NCBI RefSeq assembly: GCF_947495325.1 | Contig: NZ_CANLYK010000001.1 | Span: 806,001-870,000, forward strand | Source of the DNA: an uncultured Allomuricauda sp. | GTDB lineage: Bacteria > Bacteroidota > Bacteroidia > Flavobacteriales > Flavobacteriaceae | DNA length: 64,000 nt | Direction: 5' to 3' | Shown: one piece after another, positions 42,198 through 52,657 of the stretch | How the letters are laid out: every line of letters begins with the position of its first letter | Numbering within the stretch: the first letter of the stretch is position 1 | Program-made: the position numbers and the translations under genes | The notes under the pieces: model-generated | Database searches by the model: none | The model's input: the letters and a program-made list of their open reading frames with translations, nothing else | Told to the model about the DNA's origin: nothing

Positions 42198-45100
42198 TTA
42201 TAAACGAACTATTTTAAAGGCTTCTTGCACCGTTTCACCTTCTATCGATATCATATAGGTTCCAGCACTTAGCAACCCTAAATCCAATTCCAACATTCTA
42301 TTTGCGGTGACTTCATAGTCAGACAGTAAAACCATATTTCCTGAAAAATTATGTACCGCTATTTTGACCTCAATATCCGTTCCGGGAATATAAATATTTA
42401 GAATACCATCCGTTGGGTTTGGCCCATATAGCATTTCTTCCGAAACTATTAGCTCTTCCTCATAAATTCCCTGGCAGTCAAAGCCTGTGCTTACCCTGAG
42501 GTTCGTCAAAGTATCTGAAAGTACTGTGGAGAAACTATTGCCCGTTACGTCAAAATCTTCATCATTTAGGGTTATCGTGTATGCATTACTTCCTGATAAG
42601 CTAAGCTCTAGAGCTCCAGATTCAGTATTGAACGTGTTTGTTACCAAAAGTGGCTCAGGTTCCATAATTACTGCTGTGGTACACACCTCCGTTTGTGGAA
42701 ATCCGACTATGGCAAAACAAATGTTATAGGAACCAGCCGATAAATTCTCAATAATTGTTGAAAAGCCTTCGGTAACATTCAAACCAAAAGTGTCCAAGCC
42801 TTCAAAGCTCACCTCATATCCAAAATCCGTATTGGTGGCACTGACTGTCAATGCCCCATCTGTACGTTCTGTACAGGAAGCAATCAACATCTCAACCACA
42901 AAATCATTAATTTCCAACTCCGGAATTGTACAACCTGTTCCATCCACAGCCGTTCCATTGGGTGTATCTGGACAATCATCCTCAAAGTTTGGTACCCCAT
43001 CCCCATCATCATCCAAAACCGAAACAGTGACGGTTGCAGTACCTGAAGTACTGTTCCCACTACTATCAATTGCAGTTAACGTCACTATATTTTCTCCAAA
43101 ATCGTCTGCGGTAAAGCTGTCTATATCCAACTGCAATGTTGAAATACCACAATTATCTGACGAACCATTGTCGATATCTTCTGCAGTAATCTGGGCAGTT
43201 GCAATTGCATCAAGTACTATGGCCATATCCGTGGTCAAAACTACAGGCAGTACATTGTCAACAACGGTCACCACCGAAGAACAACTACTGGAATTTCCGG
43301 CCACATCGGTCACAGTTAGGTTCACTACATCTTCCCCTAAATCTTCGCAGGTAAATGCTGTAACATCAATGGACCTACTTACTATGACGTTGGCATCAAA
43401 CGAATCGTTATCAATGGCTTCTGCCGAAATAGTGGCATTCCCCGAGTCATCCAAAGTAATGATCATAGGCTGGCAGACTGTTGTTGGCGCTGTAACATCA
43501 ACGGTAACTGCACTGCCATCCAAGGTATTCTCTACAAACAAACCATTATCGTACAAATCGGTCACGAACAGTTCAAACGTAACGTTTCCTTCCAACGCGC
43601 TTTCTGTAATGGGTAATATGCCCCTCCACAGATTATCCTCAACATTAAAAAATGTAACCACCGTACTATGAATGTTTCCTATGGCATTCAATAAGGGTTC
43701 ATTCGATTCAAAATCCAGATAAACCTCATCCCCTGCTCTAGCAAAACTTGCTGAGCCTGCATTATTGGAACTTAAGGTAATGGATTGCAACTCTGGAGCA
43801 GAAATATCATATATGACGGTGACCTCCTCTAAAGGGTTACTATTGTTCCCCGCCAAATCTCGGGCCATCCCAACATTTTCATTAAAAAAGCGAAGTTCAC
43901 CCTCTATAGTTGGGGTCACTTCTATGGTATAGGAAAAGCCCTCAATGACCGTGACCAAATCTCCCAAAGTAGCCATACTTAGACCATTTGCATCTGGAGC
44001 TACAGTTATAGGGTTTGGAGATAAATCCCTTACCTCCTCATCAAATACCAGTTCCAATGTAAAAGGCCCATCCACAACAGCGGGTACGTTCTGAAGACTT
44101 GGCGTAGGAGCTGTTATATCTGTCAATGTGGTAAATTCAACGGTATCGCCGTAGTGAATTACATCAAAAGCGTCTTTTACAAAAGCGCGTACATAATAGG
44201 TGGTATTTTGATCTAGTTCGGTAAAACCTGCGGTAAAATTGCCTGTGTCCAAAGGTGCACCCAACACAATTGTTCCTTTAGTTATAAAATCGACATCTTC
44301 TCCCAACTGTAAGCCATGTTCCGGAACTTGTGGATTCCCTAAATTCTCCATAGCACCATTTACGGTAACGGAAGTAGCTGTTAGATCAGAAACTGCAAGC
44401 GTGGTAACCTCGGGATCAAACTGCTGCCATTGCAGGTACGGATATCCGTTATTGTTTATCCCGTCTATTTTCCAGATTGTACCAAAATCCCAATTGGTAA
44501 AGGTGGCCTGTTGTTGCATTTCTGCTGTTGTCTTTCCATTTCCAGCAGCACTGGTGCCCTGCATTGAAGATTCCGTATTCCAGAAAGAATCTGTTGTCCC
44601 CCCAGTCAAAAAAGTAAACCCTCCAAGGTCAATCGAAGTCAATTCCTTTCCTATAAGACCCCCTACGTCGGTTGTTCCGTCAACAGTACCGACGGAAAAA
44701 GTGTTCTCAATGTCACCCAATTCATTTGTACCTATCAAACCCCCTACGGTGGTATCTCCATCCACATTACCGATACTATAGCTATTGGTAATGTTCCCTG
44801 TATTATAGCCAATAAGTCCTCCTGTTTGGCTTGTTCCCGAAACATCTGCTGAGCTATAGCTGGTGCTTATGCTAGATTTTGTATGGGTAACATCTCCTCC
44901 ATTTATCTCGACCTCATAGGCCGAATAACCAACAACCCCACCAACATTCATGCCCCCAGATACGTGACCGGATACATGAGCATTAGTAATTTGTGCTGCA
45001 TTGAAACCCACGAGCCCACCAACGATATCCGCACCTGTAATAGCAACATTCAACATCTGGATATTGGCCAAGGTACTTTCAAAACTGATAATTTGACCAA

Positions 45101-47891
45101 ATAAACCAACGATATCCTGTGTTGTTCGATTAATATGAAAATTGTTTAAGGCATATCCAAAGCCATCGTAATGACCCGCAAAAGGAATAGTATTATTTCC
45201 AATAGGAGAAAAACCTTCATTGTTCCCGTCACTGGTTAGGTCGTTGGGGTCATTGTATGGATCACCATCGTTGTTGTCATCGTTATCATCCAAAAATTGG
45301 GTCGCCGTAGCATCTATATCCGCGGTCTGTGCAAAATACATGTCCCAAGAGTCCGCGGTCTGGCTTATCCACAGCAGTTCCTGCAGGTTGGAAATCTGAT
45401 AGGGGTCCGATTGCGTGCCCGTGCCAGAAGGTGTTGTATAACTGGTGGGCACAATATGCGTGGTAAAGCTTACAGTTTCACCATAGATGGTTCCTGAATC
45501 CGAACTTACCCAACTGCGTATAAAGTTTTCCGTATTTGGTTGTAAATTGGTTATTGCCAAGGAAAAATTGCCAGTACTGGAAGGGGCACCCAATGAATAG
45601 GTTGCCTTAAAATCAAAATTGGCGTCTAAGCCTATATCAAACCCATGATCGGTTGCACTTGGATTTCCAAGGTTGTCCAAACTGCCATTTGCCGTTACGG
45701 TGGTCTGTGAGATGTCCGAGACCGCTGCAGTGGTTACCCCAGGATCAAACTGCTGCCATTGCAGGTACGGGTATCCGTCATTGTTTATCCCGTCTATTTT
45801 CCAGACCGTGCTAAAATCCCAATTGGTAAAGGTGGTCTGTTGTTGCATTTCCGAAGTCGTTTTTCCAACTTCAGAACCGTGACTGCTGCTTTGCCCTGAA
45901 GTCTGTGTATCCCAGAAACAATCTGTTGAAACATTTGTTTGAAGCCCCACTAAACCGCCTACGAAAGATGAACCCGATACCACTCCCGTTGAAAAAGAAT
46001 TTTCAATATCCCGAGTAGATTGGCCAACTAAACCCCCAACTTCATCTGGACAGGATACAGATGCCCTTGAAAAAGAATTTTCAATACTACGATGGGATTG
46101 ACCAATTAAACCGCCTACATACCTATCTCCCTCAACCGTTCCGGTTGCATAACAACGGATTATGTTATGTGAGCTTGAACCAACTAAAGTCCCTACCTCT
46201 TCCTTTCCTATGACGTTGCAGTTGGTTATACCCAAGTCTAAAATGCTAGAATCAGATCCATTAGACTTACCTATAAAGCCGACATTATCTATAGTGGGGC
46301 GGTCAATAAACAGGCCATCAACAATATGGCCCTGACCATTATAGTCCCCTTCAAAGTGGGTACTGCTATTTCCTATAGGAGAAAAACCTTCGTTGTTCCC
46401 GTTACTGGTGAGGTCGTTGGGGTCATTGTACGGATCACCATCGTTGTTGTCATCGCTATCATCCAAAAATTGGGTAGCCGTGGCATCTATATCCGCGGTC
46501 TGTTCATAATACGTGTCCCAAGAATCCGGGGTCTGGCTTATCCACAACAGTTCCTGCAGGTTGGAAATCTGATAGGGATCCGCTTCCGTTCCCGAACCGG
46601 AGGGTGCCGTATAACTAGTGGGCACAATATGTGTGGTAAAACTTTCCACGGTTCCGTAAACGGTGCCAGCGCTATTGGTGGCATAGGCACGTACATAATA
46701 GGTAGTGCCAGCGGACAAACCGCTAAATGCCTGTGTATAGTTGCCCGTGGCACTGGGAGCACCGGGGCCAAAAATGGTGGTGCCTGAGGAAAAATCCGAT
46801 GTTGTCGACAACTCAAACCCATGATCCGTGGCACCTGGGTTTCCAAGGTTGTCCAAACTGCCATTTGCCGTTACGGTGGTCTGTGATATATCCGAAACCG
46901 GAGCAGTGGTGACCTCAGGGTCAAACTGCTGCCATTGCAGGTATGGATAGCCCCCGTTGTTTAACCCATCAATTTTCCAGATTGTACTAAAATCCCAATT
47001 GGTAAAAGTTTCTTCGAGTTGCATTTCTGCTGTTGTCTTACCCACAGCATCACCACCACTGGTACTCTGTCCTGAAGTATCTGTATCCCAGAATATATCA
47101 TTTTCCCCAAAAAATGAGTTGCCAATCAACCCGCCCACATAGAATGGTCCAGATACCGCTCCAGTTGCATATGAATTTTCGATTGATTCATTGGAAAAAC
47201 CCACCAAACCACCCACCATAAACGAACCTGATACCGCAACCATTGTGTATGATTTTTCAATATTCTGATTGGATTCGCCTAGTAAACCACCCACAATCTG
47301 ATCGCCAAAAACCATACCAGTCGCATAACAACCGATTATGTTATGTTTGCTTAGTCCAACTAAGGCTCCTACCTGATCTTCTCCGGTAATATTACAGTTG
47401 GTTATTCCCAACTCTAAAATAGAGCTGGAATCCAATCCTATTGTAATATAATTTGATCTACCAATAAAACCCACATAATCCGTAACGGGGCGGTCAATGA
47501 ACAAACCATCTATAACATGGCCCTGGCCATTGTATATCCCTTCAAAATAGGTACTGCTATTTCCTATTGGAGAAAAACCTTCGTTGTTCCCGTCACTGGT
47601 AAGGTCATTGGGGTCATTGTACAGATCACCATCGTTGTTGTCATCCGCATCATCCCAATATTGGGCTTCTGAGGCATCTATATTGGCTGTTTGCTCAAAA
47701 TAGCTGCTCCAAGCAGCGCTTGTTTGTGTAAGCCATGATAAATGGGCCAGTGAAGAAATTTGATAGGGATCTCCTGAAGTACCTGAACCAGAGGGTTGCG
47801 ATACATTGGTTTGCGCTGTTGTTAGCACAGGCAGTACAAACAAGAACAGTACAATTCCCTTTTGATATAGTTTTATTGGGTTGGATTTCAT
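42198..47891 (-). CDS. Giant type IX-secreted surface protein with GLUG and fibronectin/HYR-like repeats
   Basis: A 1,897-residue protein with signal peptide. Three large units at about residues 30-430, 430-830 and 830-1210 each start SGTGTxxDPYQISxLxxLxW. Each contains the landmarks DDNDDNNDGDPYNDPNDLTS, several GLUG motifs (VGGLVG...SYATGxVSG) and a WDFxTxWKIDGxNNxGYPYLQ end with a fibronectin-like ATDHG domain. Then come Ig-like big domains, HYR-like units, a thrombospondin-type DDDGDGVPNFEDDCPDTPNG, and a C-terminal T9SS sorting domain (LYGPNPTDGILNIYI, ending FKIVRL). It is likely an adhesin or calcium-binding surface protein. Confidence 0.85.
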   Translation of the reverse strand: MKSNPIKLYQKGIVLFLFVLPVLTTAQTNVSQPSGSGTSGDPYQISSLAHLSWLTQTSAAWSSYFEQTANIDASEAQYWDDADDNNDGDLYNDPNDLTSDGNNEGFSPIGNSSTYFEGIYNGQGHVIDGLFIDRPVTDYVGFIGRSNYITIGLDSSSILELGITNCNITGEDQVGALVGLSKHNIIGCYATGMVFGDQIVGGLLGESNQNIEKSYTMVAVSGSFMVGGLVGFSNESIENSYATGAVSGPFYVGGLIGNSFFGENDIFWDTDTSGQSTSGGDAVGKTTAEMQLEETFTNWDFSTIWKIDGLNNGGYPYLQWQQFDPEVTTAPVSDISQTTVTANGSLDNLGNPGATDHGFELSTTSDFSSGTTIFGPGAPSATGNYTQAFSGLSAGTTYYVRAYATNSAGTVYGTVESFTTHIVPTSYTAPSGSGTEADPYQISNLQELLWISQTPDSWDTYYEQTADIDATATQFLDDSDDNNDGDPYNDPNDLTSNGNNEGFSPIGNSSTHFEGDYNGQGHIVDGLFIDRPTIDNVGFIGKSNGSDSSILDLGITNCNVIGKEEVGTLVGSSSHNIIRCYATGTVEGDRYVGGLIGQSHRSIENSFSRASVSCPDEVGGLVGQSTRDIENSFSTGVVSGSSFVGGLVGLQTNVSTDCFWDTQTSGQSSSHGSEVGKTTSEMQQQTTFTNWDFSTVWKIDGINNDGYPYLQWQQFDPGVTTAAVSDISQTTVTANGSLDNLGNPSATDHGFDIGLDANFDFKATYSLGAPSSTGNFSLAITNLQPNTENFIRSWVSSDSGTIYGETVSFTTHIVPTSYTTPSGTGTQSDPYQISNLQELLWISQTADSWDMYFAQTADIDATATQFLDDNDDNNDGDPYNDPNDLTSDGNNEGFSPIGNNTIPFAGHYDGFGYALNNFHINRTTQDIVGLFGQIISFESTLANIQMLNVAITGADIVGGLVGFNAAQITNAHVSGHVSGGMNVGGVVGYSAYEVEINGGDVTHTKSSISTSYSSADVSGTSQTGGLIGYNTGNITNSYSIGNVDGDTTVGGLIGTNELGDIENTFSVGTVDGTTDVGGLIGKELTSIDLGGFTFLTGGTTDSFWNTESSMQGTSAAGNGKTTAEMQQQATFTNWDFGTIWKIDGINNNGYPYLQWQQFDPEVTTLAVSDLTATSVTVNGAMENLGNPQVPEHGLQLGEDVDFITKGTIVLGAPLDTGNFTAGFTELDQNTTYYVRAFVKDAFDVIHYGDTVEFTTLTDITAPTPSLQNVPAVVDGPFTLELVFDEEVRDLSPNPITVAPDANGLSMATLGDLVTVIEGFSYTIEVTPTIEGELRFFNENVGMARDLAGNNSNPLEEVTVIYDISAPELQSITLSSNNAGSASFARAGDEVYLDFESNEPLLNAIGNIHSTVVTFFNVEDNLWRGILPITESALEGNVTFELFVTDLYDNGLFVENTLDGSAVTVDVTAPTTVCQPMIITLDDSGNATISAEAIDNDSFDANVIVSRSIDVTAFTCEDLGEDVVNLTVTDVAGNSSSCSSVVTVVDNVLPVVLTTDMAIVLDAIATAQITAEDIDNGSSDNCGISTLQLDIDSFTADDFGENIVTLTAIDSSGNSTSGTATVTVSVLDDDGDGVPNFEDDCPDTPNGTAVDGTGCTIPELEINDFVVEMLIASCTERTDGALTVSATNTDFGYEVSFEGLDTFGLNVTEGFSTIIENLSAGSYNICFAIVGFPQTEVCTTAVIMEPEPLLVTNTFNTESGALELSLSGSNAYTITLNDEDFDVTGNSFSTVLSDTLTNLRVSTGFDCQGIYEEELIVSEEMLYGPNPTDGILNIYIPGTDIEVKIAVHNFSGNMVLLSDYEVTANRMLELDLGLLSAGTYMISIEGETVQEAFKIVRL

Positions 47892-48040
47892 GGCTTTTTG
47901 ACTTTGGATTTGATAAATGGTTATCTGGGTGTCAAAAAACTATAATTTGTAAGTTTTAACCTACTTTTTGTTGTGTCATGTTGCAGCTTTTGTAGTCAAT
48001 GTCTAAAAAGCTGATGTTGAGTTTTTTATATAGTAGGATA

Positions 48041-48082
48041 AAAAAGAAAAGAAAACCCCAATGACCTGGGCCAGTTGGGGTT
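48041..48082 (-). terminator. Terminator of the TolC efflux operon
   Basis: On the minus strand AACCCCAA (48075-48082) pairs with TTGGGGTT (48054-48061), followed by a T-rich run. It is 22 bases past the stop of the TolC gene. Confidence 0.8.
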
Positions 48083-48103
48083 GGTTACTTCAATTAAAGG
48101 ATT

Positions 48104-49561
48104 TCAATCAAACACCAAATCCTCAACTTTTATTTTTTGATCCTTCAAAAAATCAAAAAGTGTGAGTCTTCTTAACAGATAATAGTCCGTCCAAAAACTT
48201 TCAAGGGAATTCAAATAATCCAAAACGGCTTTGTCCCGTTCTTCCTGTGCCAAATTCAAATTGGTGATATCAACTTTGCCCAGCACATATCTTTTTTGGG
48301 ATATGTCGTATCGTTTGAGCGCAATTTCCTGGGCTTTATCCGAGGTTTCTAAAAAATTCCGCTGATTTGACCAGTTGAGCGTGTGTAGAAATATTTCTTG
48401 CTCAAACTCCTGTTGATCTCTTTTAATATTGGTTTCTTCCAAATCAAGATCAGCTTCTGCCATTTTACGTCTAGATTTTGAAACGCCCCAATCAAATAAC
48501 GGAATCCCTAAATTTAGGCTTACGTTTTGCTGCTGACTGTAATCTTGGAAAAGTGTGCTATATTCATCAGACTGGCCGTTCAACCCAAAATTTGCGTTCA
48601 CACTCAACCTTAACCTGTTATTGCCTTTTGCTTCGGCCAAATCCCTTTCGGCCTGTATTCTTCGTCTTCTATATTCAATTACGGCTTTTCTGTTGTTCTG
48701 TGCCTCTTCCATTGCCTTGTCAACACTTATCTCAAATTGCTCCAGCTCCTCTGGAATTTCCAATTCAATATTTTCATTTTCCAGTACCAGATATCTGGCT
48801 AAATTCTGTGAGGCCCTTTTAAGCTCAATAGTAAATTGGGTCACTCTATTCTGCGAATTCAAATGCCTCAATTCCATTTGTAGTAGCTCGTTCTCCGCTA
48901 TATTCCCTATTCTAAACCTTCCTTTGGCAATCTGTAAAAGTGTATCTTGATTCTTAAGGTTTCGCTCGGCTATTTCAAGTTGCATTTGGGCTTTTAACAG
49001 CGAAAAATAACGGTTGCAGGTGGTCATTGAAATATCTTCCATTTGTTCTATAAAGTCTCGTTTGGATTCTTCATAAAGCAACGGTTCAATCTTTTTATCC
49101 CATCGGAATTGATTGTAAAACAATGAATTTTGGGAGTAATTAATGGAAAAAGGAACCACAGAGTAGCTTGTTCCCGAAATATCTCCAAATCTATCTATAC
49201 GCTGCAATTGGGAGTTTATTGAAAAAATACCTCCAGTATAGGGAACTTGCTGTGTAAGCCCCAATTGAGCATCAATAATGGACTGATTCTGGTCAACAAA
49301 TATGTCTTGTCCCTCGTCATTGGTAATTCTTGTTAAGGAGTTAGCGTATCTGGGAGATAGATTCAATGCCAATTCTGGTAAAAAAGATGCCTTATAATTC
49401 CGGAACCTCCAATATCTGGCCTGGGTTGTGTTTAAAAGTGCTTGGTACTCCGGCGACTTTTTTTGGGCAAGGTGAATCGCCTCATCCAAAGTGATGTGTT
49501 TCATCTGGGAAAAACCCATGAGCGGTATTAGAAAAACAAATAGAAGATATACTCTTTTCAT
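48104..49561 (-). CDS. TolC-family outer-membrane efflux protein
   Basis: A 485-residue outer-membrane trimeric efflux duct. A signal peptide (to QMKHITLDEAIH) is followed by two OEP repeats of paired long helices (about 25-225 and 230-480). Features include LDEAIHLAQKKSPEY, NLKNQDTLLQIAKGRFRIGN and ISQKRYVLGKVDITNLNLAQEE. It is the last gene of an operon with a MacB-type permease and a HlyD/MacA-like adaptor. Substrate could be peptide, antibiotic or lipid. Confidence 0.9.
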   Translation of the reverse strand: MKRVYLLFVFLIPLMGFSQMKHITLDEAIHLAQKKSPEYQALLNTTQARYWRFRNYKASFLPELALNLSPRYANSLTRITNDEGQDIFVDQNQSIIDAQLGLTQQVPYTGGIFSINSQLQRIDRFGDISGTSYSVVPFSINYSQNSLFYNQFRWDKKIEPLLYEESKRDFIEQMEDISMTTCNRYFSLLKAQMQLEIAERNLKNQDTLLQIAKGRFRIGNIAENELLQMELRHLNSQNRVTQFTIELKRASQNLARYLVLENENIELEIPEELEQFEISVDKAMEEAQNNRKAVIEYRRRRIQAERDLAEAKGNNRLRLSVNANFGLNGQSDEYSTLFQDYSQQQNVSLNLGIPLFDWGVSKSRRKMAEADLDLEETNIKRDQQEFEQEIFLHTLNWSNQRNFLETSDKAQEIALKRYDISQKRYVLGKVDITNLNLAQEERDKAVLDYLNSLESFWTDYYLLRRLTLFDFLKDQKIKVEDLVFD

Positions 49562-49591
49562 TTTTTTGATTGGTTTTGTAAAAGTTTTTTT

Positions 49592-50968
49592 TTAATCGTG
49601 TCGTATTGCTTCAATAGGTCTTTTGTTGGCAGCAGCCTTAGCAGGATAAACCCCAAAAACAAGGCCTGTTATGGTTGCCACTACAAATGACAATATAATG
49701 GAACCCAGGGTCAAGATGGTTTCGATACCGGTGACCAGTTGTAATGTGTAAGAGGCTATAATCCCCAAAACAATTCCAGCTATTCCACCTCCAATGCTTA
49801 TTAGCATGGATTCGGATAAAAATTGTAAAATAACATCTTGTTGTGTGGCTCCCAATGCCCTTATGATACCTATTTCCTTTGTACGCTCAAGAACGGAAGC
49901 CAGCATAATGTTCATAATGCCTATACCACCAATCAATAATGAAATTCCGGCAATGATGCTCAATACAACATTGAACACTTGCTTTGTCTTTTGCTGCTGT
50001 TTCAATAGGTTAATGGGTATGGTAATTTCAAAGTCGAGCATACCATTGTGCTTTCTTTTGAGTAGTTTGCTAACAACCTCTGCCGTAGCCTTAAGTTCGT
50101 TGGAATTGTTTACCTGAATGGTTAGTTTATCCAGTTGATGGTAATTTCCTCTTGGAATTCTCTTTTTTGGACCATTCTGATTTCCCATGATGATGACTCC
50201 CCCACTAAAATCCAAAGGCTCGTCGCTAATAATTTTTCGGTCCTGGTACCGCACCAAAAATGTCTTTATGGGTATGTAGACATCTTGGTTTAAATCTCGG
50301 ATTCCCAAATTTTCCTGGGCCTTGTCCGAAATCAACTTCTCTTCTATGATTCCAACAACCTTTAACCAAACATCCTTTACTTTAATATGATTGCCCAATG
50401 CACTTTTTCCAGGGAATATTTTCTTTTCGACCTTCTCCCCTATTATACAAACGGGCATTGCATGAAGCATTTGTTCTTTTGAAAATTTAGCGCCCCTACC
50501 TAAACTAATGTTGGAAGTCTCAAAAAAATCGTTGGTAATTCCGATTAACTTGACCGAGTTTTGTTTGCCTTTGTTAATGACATAACTGTCCATAACAATC
50601 TCAGGACTTGTTCTTTTAACCGTTGGAATATTTTTTTGAATACTCTCAACATCTAAGAGGTCAAGTCCTTTAGAGAACTTTTTAGTTTGGTTAGGTCCAG
50701 CGTCTTCTGCGTTTTCTTCATCTACTTCAGAGTCATCTTCTTCATCTGGTATGGGAGTGACAACAATATTATTCACCCCTACAAGTTCCAATTGTGATAA
50801 AATCTCTTTTTCGGCGCCATTTCCTATGGCCAGCATTGTAATTACCGCTGCAACGCCAAAAATAATTCCCAAAGCGGTGAGAAAGGTTCTTATTTTGTTG
50901 ACTGTAATAACACGAACGGCCTCAACAAAAACTGATTTGACCTGTTCAAGAAGTATTTTGTCTATCAT
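49592..50968 (-). CDS. MacB-type ABC transporter permease (FtsX family)
   Basis: A 458-residue permease with the N-terminal RTFLTALGIIFGVAAVITMLAIGNG (helix 1), a large periplasmic MacB_PCD domain (about 55-310, with an acidic low-complexity insert DEEDDSEVDEENAEDAGP) and three C-terminal helices (about 335-440) of the FtsX type (IVLGIIASYTLQL, TITGLVFGVYPA). No ATPase domain is fused, and no ABC ATPase is encoded in the operon. It overlaps the adaptor gene by 4 bases. Confidence 0.9.
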   Translation of the reverse strand: MIDKILLEQVKSVFVEAVRVITVNKIRTFLTALGIIFGVAAVITMLAIGNGAEKEILSQLELVGVNNIVVTPIPDEEDDSEVDEENAEDAGPNQTKKFSKGLDLLDVESIQKNIPTVKRTSPEIVMDSYVINKGKQNSVKLIGITNDFFETSNISLGRGAKFSKEQMLHAMPVCIIGEKVEKKIFPGKSALGNHIKVKDVWLKVVGIIEEKLISDKAQENLGIRDLNQDVYIPIKTFLVRYQDRKIISDEPLDFSGGVIIMGNQNGPKKRIPRGNYHQLDKLTIQVNNSNELKATAEVVSKLLKRKHNGMLDFEITIPINLLKQQQKTKQVFNVVLSIIAGISLLIGGIGIMNIMLASVLERTKEIGIIRALGATQQDVILQFLSESMLISIGGGIAGIVLGIIASYTLQLVTGIETILTLGSIILSFVVATITGLVFGVYPAKAAANKRPIEAIRHD

Positions 50969-52209
50969 TGCAATAGATTGATACTTTTTTCTTCCATGCC
51001 TTCTGGTTCGGTCATATACACCACTTCACCTTCCTTTAAGCCTGCTTTTATAATAACCTCATCAATATTGGCATCTCCAAGTTCAATTTCTTTTTTTGTG
51101 ATGGAGAAACCGGATTTAACGTAAGCATAGCTTGTAGAATCTTTAGAAAACACCGCTTCCAGTGGTATCATCAACACATCTTTTTGTTCTTGGATTAAAA
51201 TCCTATTGGAAGTCGTCATCCCAGGTCTTAAATTTTCATTGGTGTTGTTCAATTTGATGAGCACCTGGAAAAGATTTATGTCCGACCCTCTTTTCTTCTC
51301 TCCAACATTGGCCACGCTGGTAACCAATCCGTCAATTTCGATATCTGGAAAAGCATCGAAGCCAATTATAACGGTTTGGTCTTTTTTTAGTTTTCTAATA
51401 TCCACTTCATTGGAATATGTCTTGGATTCCATCTTGGTCAAATCTGGTAAAGTGGCAACAGATGGATCCCATGGACTTATACTTGATCCCACTTTTTTCT
51501 TGCTGCCATCCCAATTTTTAGCATAGGTTACCATTCCACTGGCATCAGAAAAAATTGTAAATGATTTTTGTAGTTTTTCAAGATCGCTTAGTTCCTTTCT
51601 AATTTTTGAAACTTCCGTACTGACCTCGCTCATTTTGGCAATCGCTTTCTGTTTCTTTATACTATAATCCTCTTTTTTCTCTTTTAAATCCCTCTCCGTA
51701 CGCTCAATTTTTATTTCAAGTTGTCTAACGGTTGAAGGGGGCTCATAGGTAGATCTTTTCAGCTCCAACAGGTCTTCTTGCATATTGAATTCCAAATCCT
51801 TGATTGCGGTCCTTTCTTGTTTTAAGGTCAAGGTAGTATCCAATTGTTCCTGGGTAAATTTTGATTCAGCTGTTTCTAAGTTCAATTGGGCATCAATGAT
51901 TTTACCCCTAACCTCCGAAGGGTCTAACCTCCCCACATAATCACCTTTTTTTACAATGGTACCCTCAGGGATTAAATCCTGAATTTTGACACTGTTCAAC
52001 TTGTACTTTCGAATGTTGGTGGGGCCGTTGATTTTTTTTAGGCTTGTAGATTGAAGTTCCCCGGAAATGATTACTTCATCAAAAAAATCACCTTTTTTTA
52101 CTTTTGCCGTTATGGCGATGTCCTCATTGGAACTGCCCGAAAAAAGAGTATACCCTACAAGAATTAAGACAATAGGGATACCTACTAATAGTAACCGTTT
52201 TTTGTTCAT
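50965..52209 (-). CDS. HlyD/MacA-like periplasmic adaptor
   Basis: A protein of 414 residues from the ATG at 52209, which starts MNKKRLLLVGIPIVLILVGYT; the open frame extends back to 52392. The adaptor order is an N-terminal helix, a lipoyl/barrel-like segment (ISGELQSTSLKKINGPT), a long alpha-hairpin (about 105-235, heptad-like KxxE repeats) and the closing beta-barrel (MVTYAKNWDGSKKKVGS; LRPGMTTSNRILIQEQ). It links the inner-membrane permease to TolC. Confidence 0.9.
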   Translation of the reverse strand: MNKKRLLLVGIPIVLILVGYTLFSGSSNEDIAITAKVKKGDFFDEVIISGELQSTSLKKINGPTNIRKYKLNSVKIQDLIPEGTIVKKGDYVGRLDPSEVRGKIIDAQLNLETAESKFTQEQLDTTLTLKQERTAIKDLEFNMQEDLLELKRSTYEPPSTVRQLEIKIERTERDLKEKKEDYSIKKQKAIAKMSEVSTEVSKIRKELSDLEKLQKSFTIFSDASGMVTYAKNWDGSKKKVGSSISPWDPSVATLPDLTKMESKTYSNEVDIRKLKKDQTVIIGFDAFPDIEIDGLVTSVANVGEKKRGSDINLFQVLIKLNNTNENLRPGMTTSNRILIQEQKDVLMIPLEAVFSKDSTSYAYVKSGFSITKKEIELGDANIDEVIIKAGLKEGEVVYMTEPEGMEEKSINLLQ

Positions 52210-52657
52210 GATTGGTTGTCTTGGTTTGATTTTAGTTGCGTATAAAACTAACCAAAAGCTTACCTCAAAAAACGTGCCCACTGTTATTATTTTCCTAACA
52301 TATTTAAGATTTTTCTTATTTTTTTCATAAATTTTTCTACATACAAGTAAAAAGTGCTGAATGGATTTAACAAAAACATAAACAATTGACAAGAGTCATT
52401 AGAAATATTCTTTCATCAGTTCTATACTAATTTCCGTCCTTGGTGATTCCCGCACATCTCAAATCAAAATATCAGACAAAGTGCAAAAAACATCGTCAAT
52501 CGACATAACTCATTTTTACATATGTTAAATGATTAAAATATATTCGATGAAAAACCACTTTTAATCGTTAAAATTCAAAACCTATGAAAAATTCATAAGT
52601 AATTCTCAAAAATGTTTCCCCAACTTTGTGATGTATTAATCCCCAAATCCCTATATC
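52210..52657. other. Divergent intergenic region between efflux operon and PD40 gene
   Basis: About 450 bases, AT-rich, with no gene that I can support. It must hold the promoters of the adaptor (minus) and the PD40 gene (plus); a CAACTTTG about 25 bases before the PD40 ATG is a partial match to TAnnTTTG. Confidence 0.4.

Noticed and set aside
42487-47221. Several long plus-strand frames antisense to the giant surface protein, including one of 293 codons
   Set aside because: They follow from the repeated, compositionally biased coding strand; they lack start signals, domain content and gene-like neighbours.
42198-47891. CRISPR-like or satellite repeats in the giant gene
   Set aside because: The repeats keep the reading frame and encode GLUG and fibronectin-like units, so they are protein repeats.
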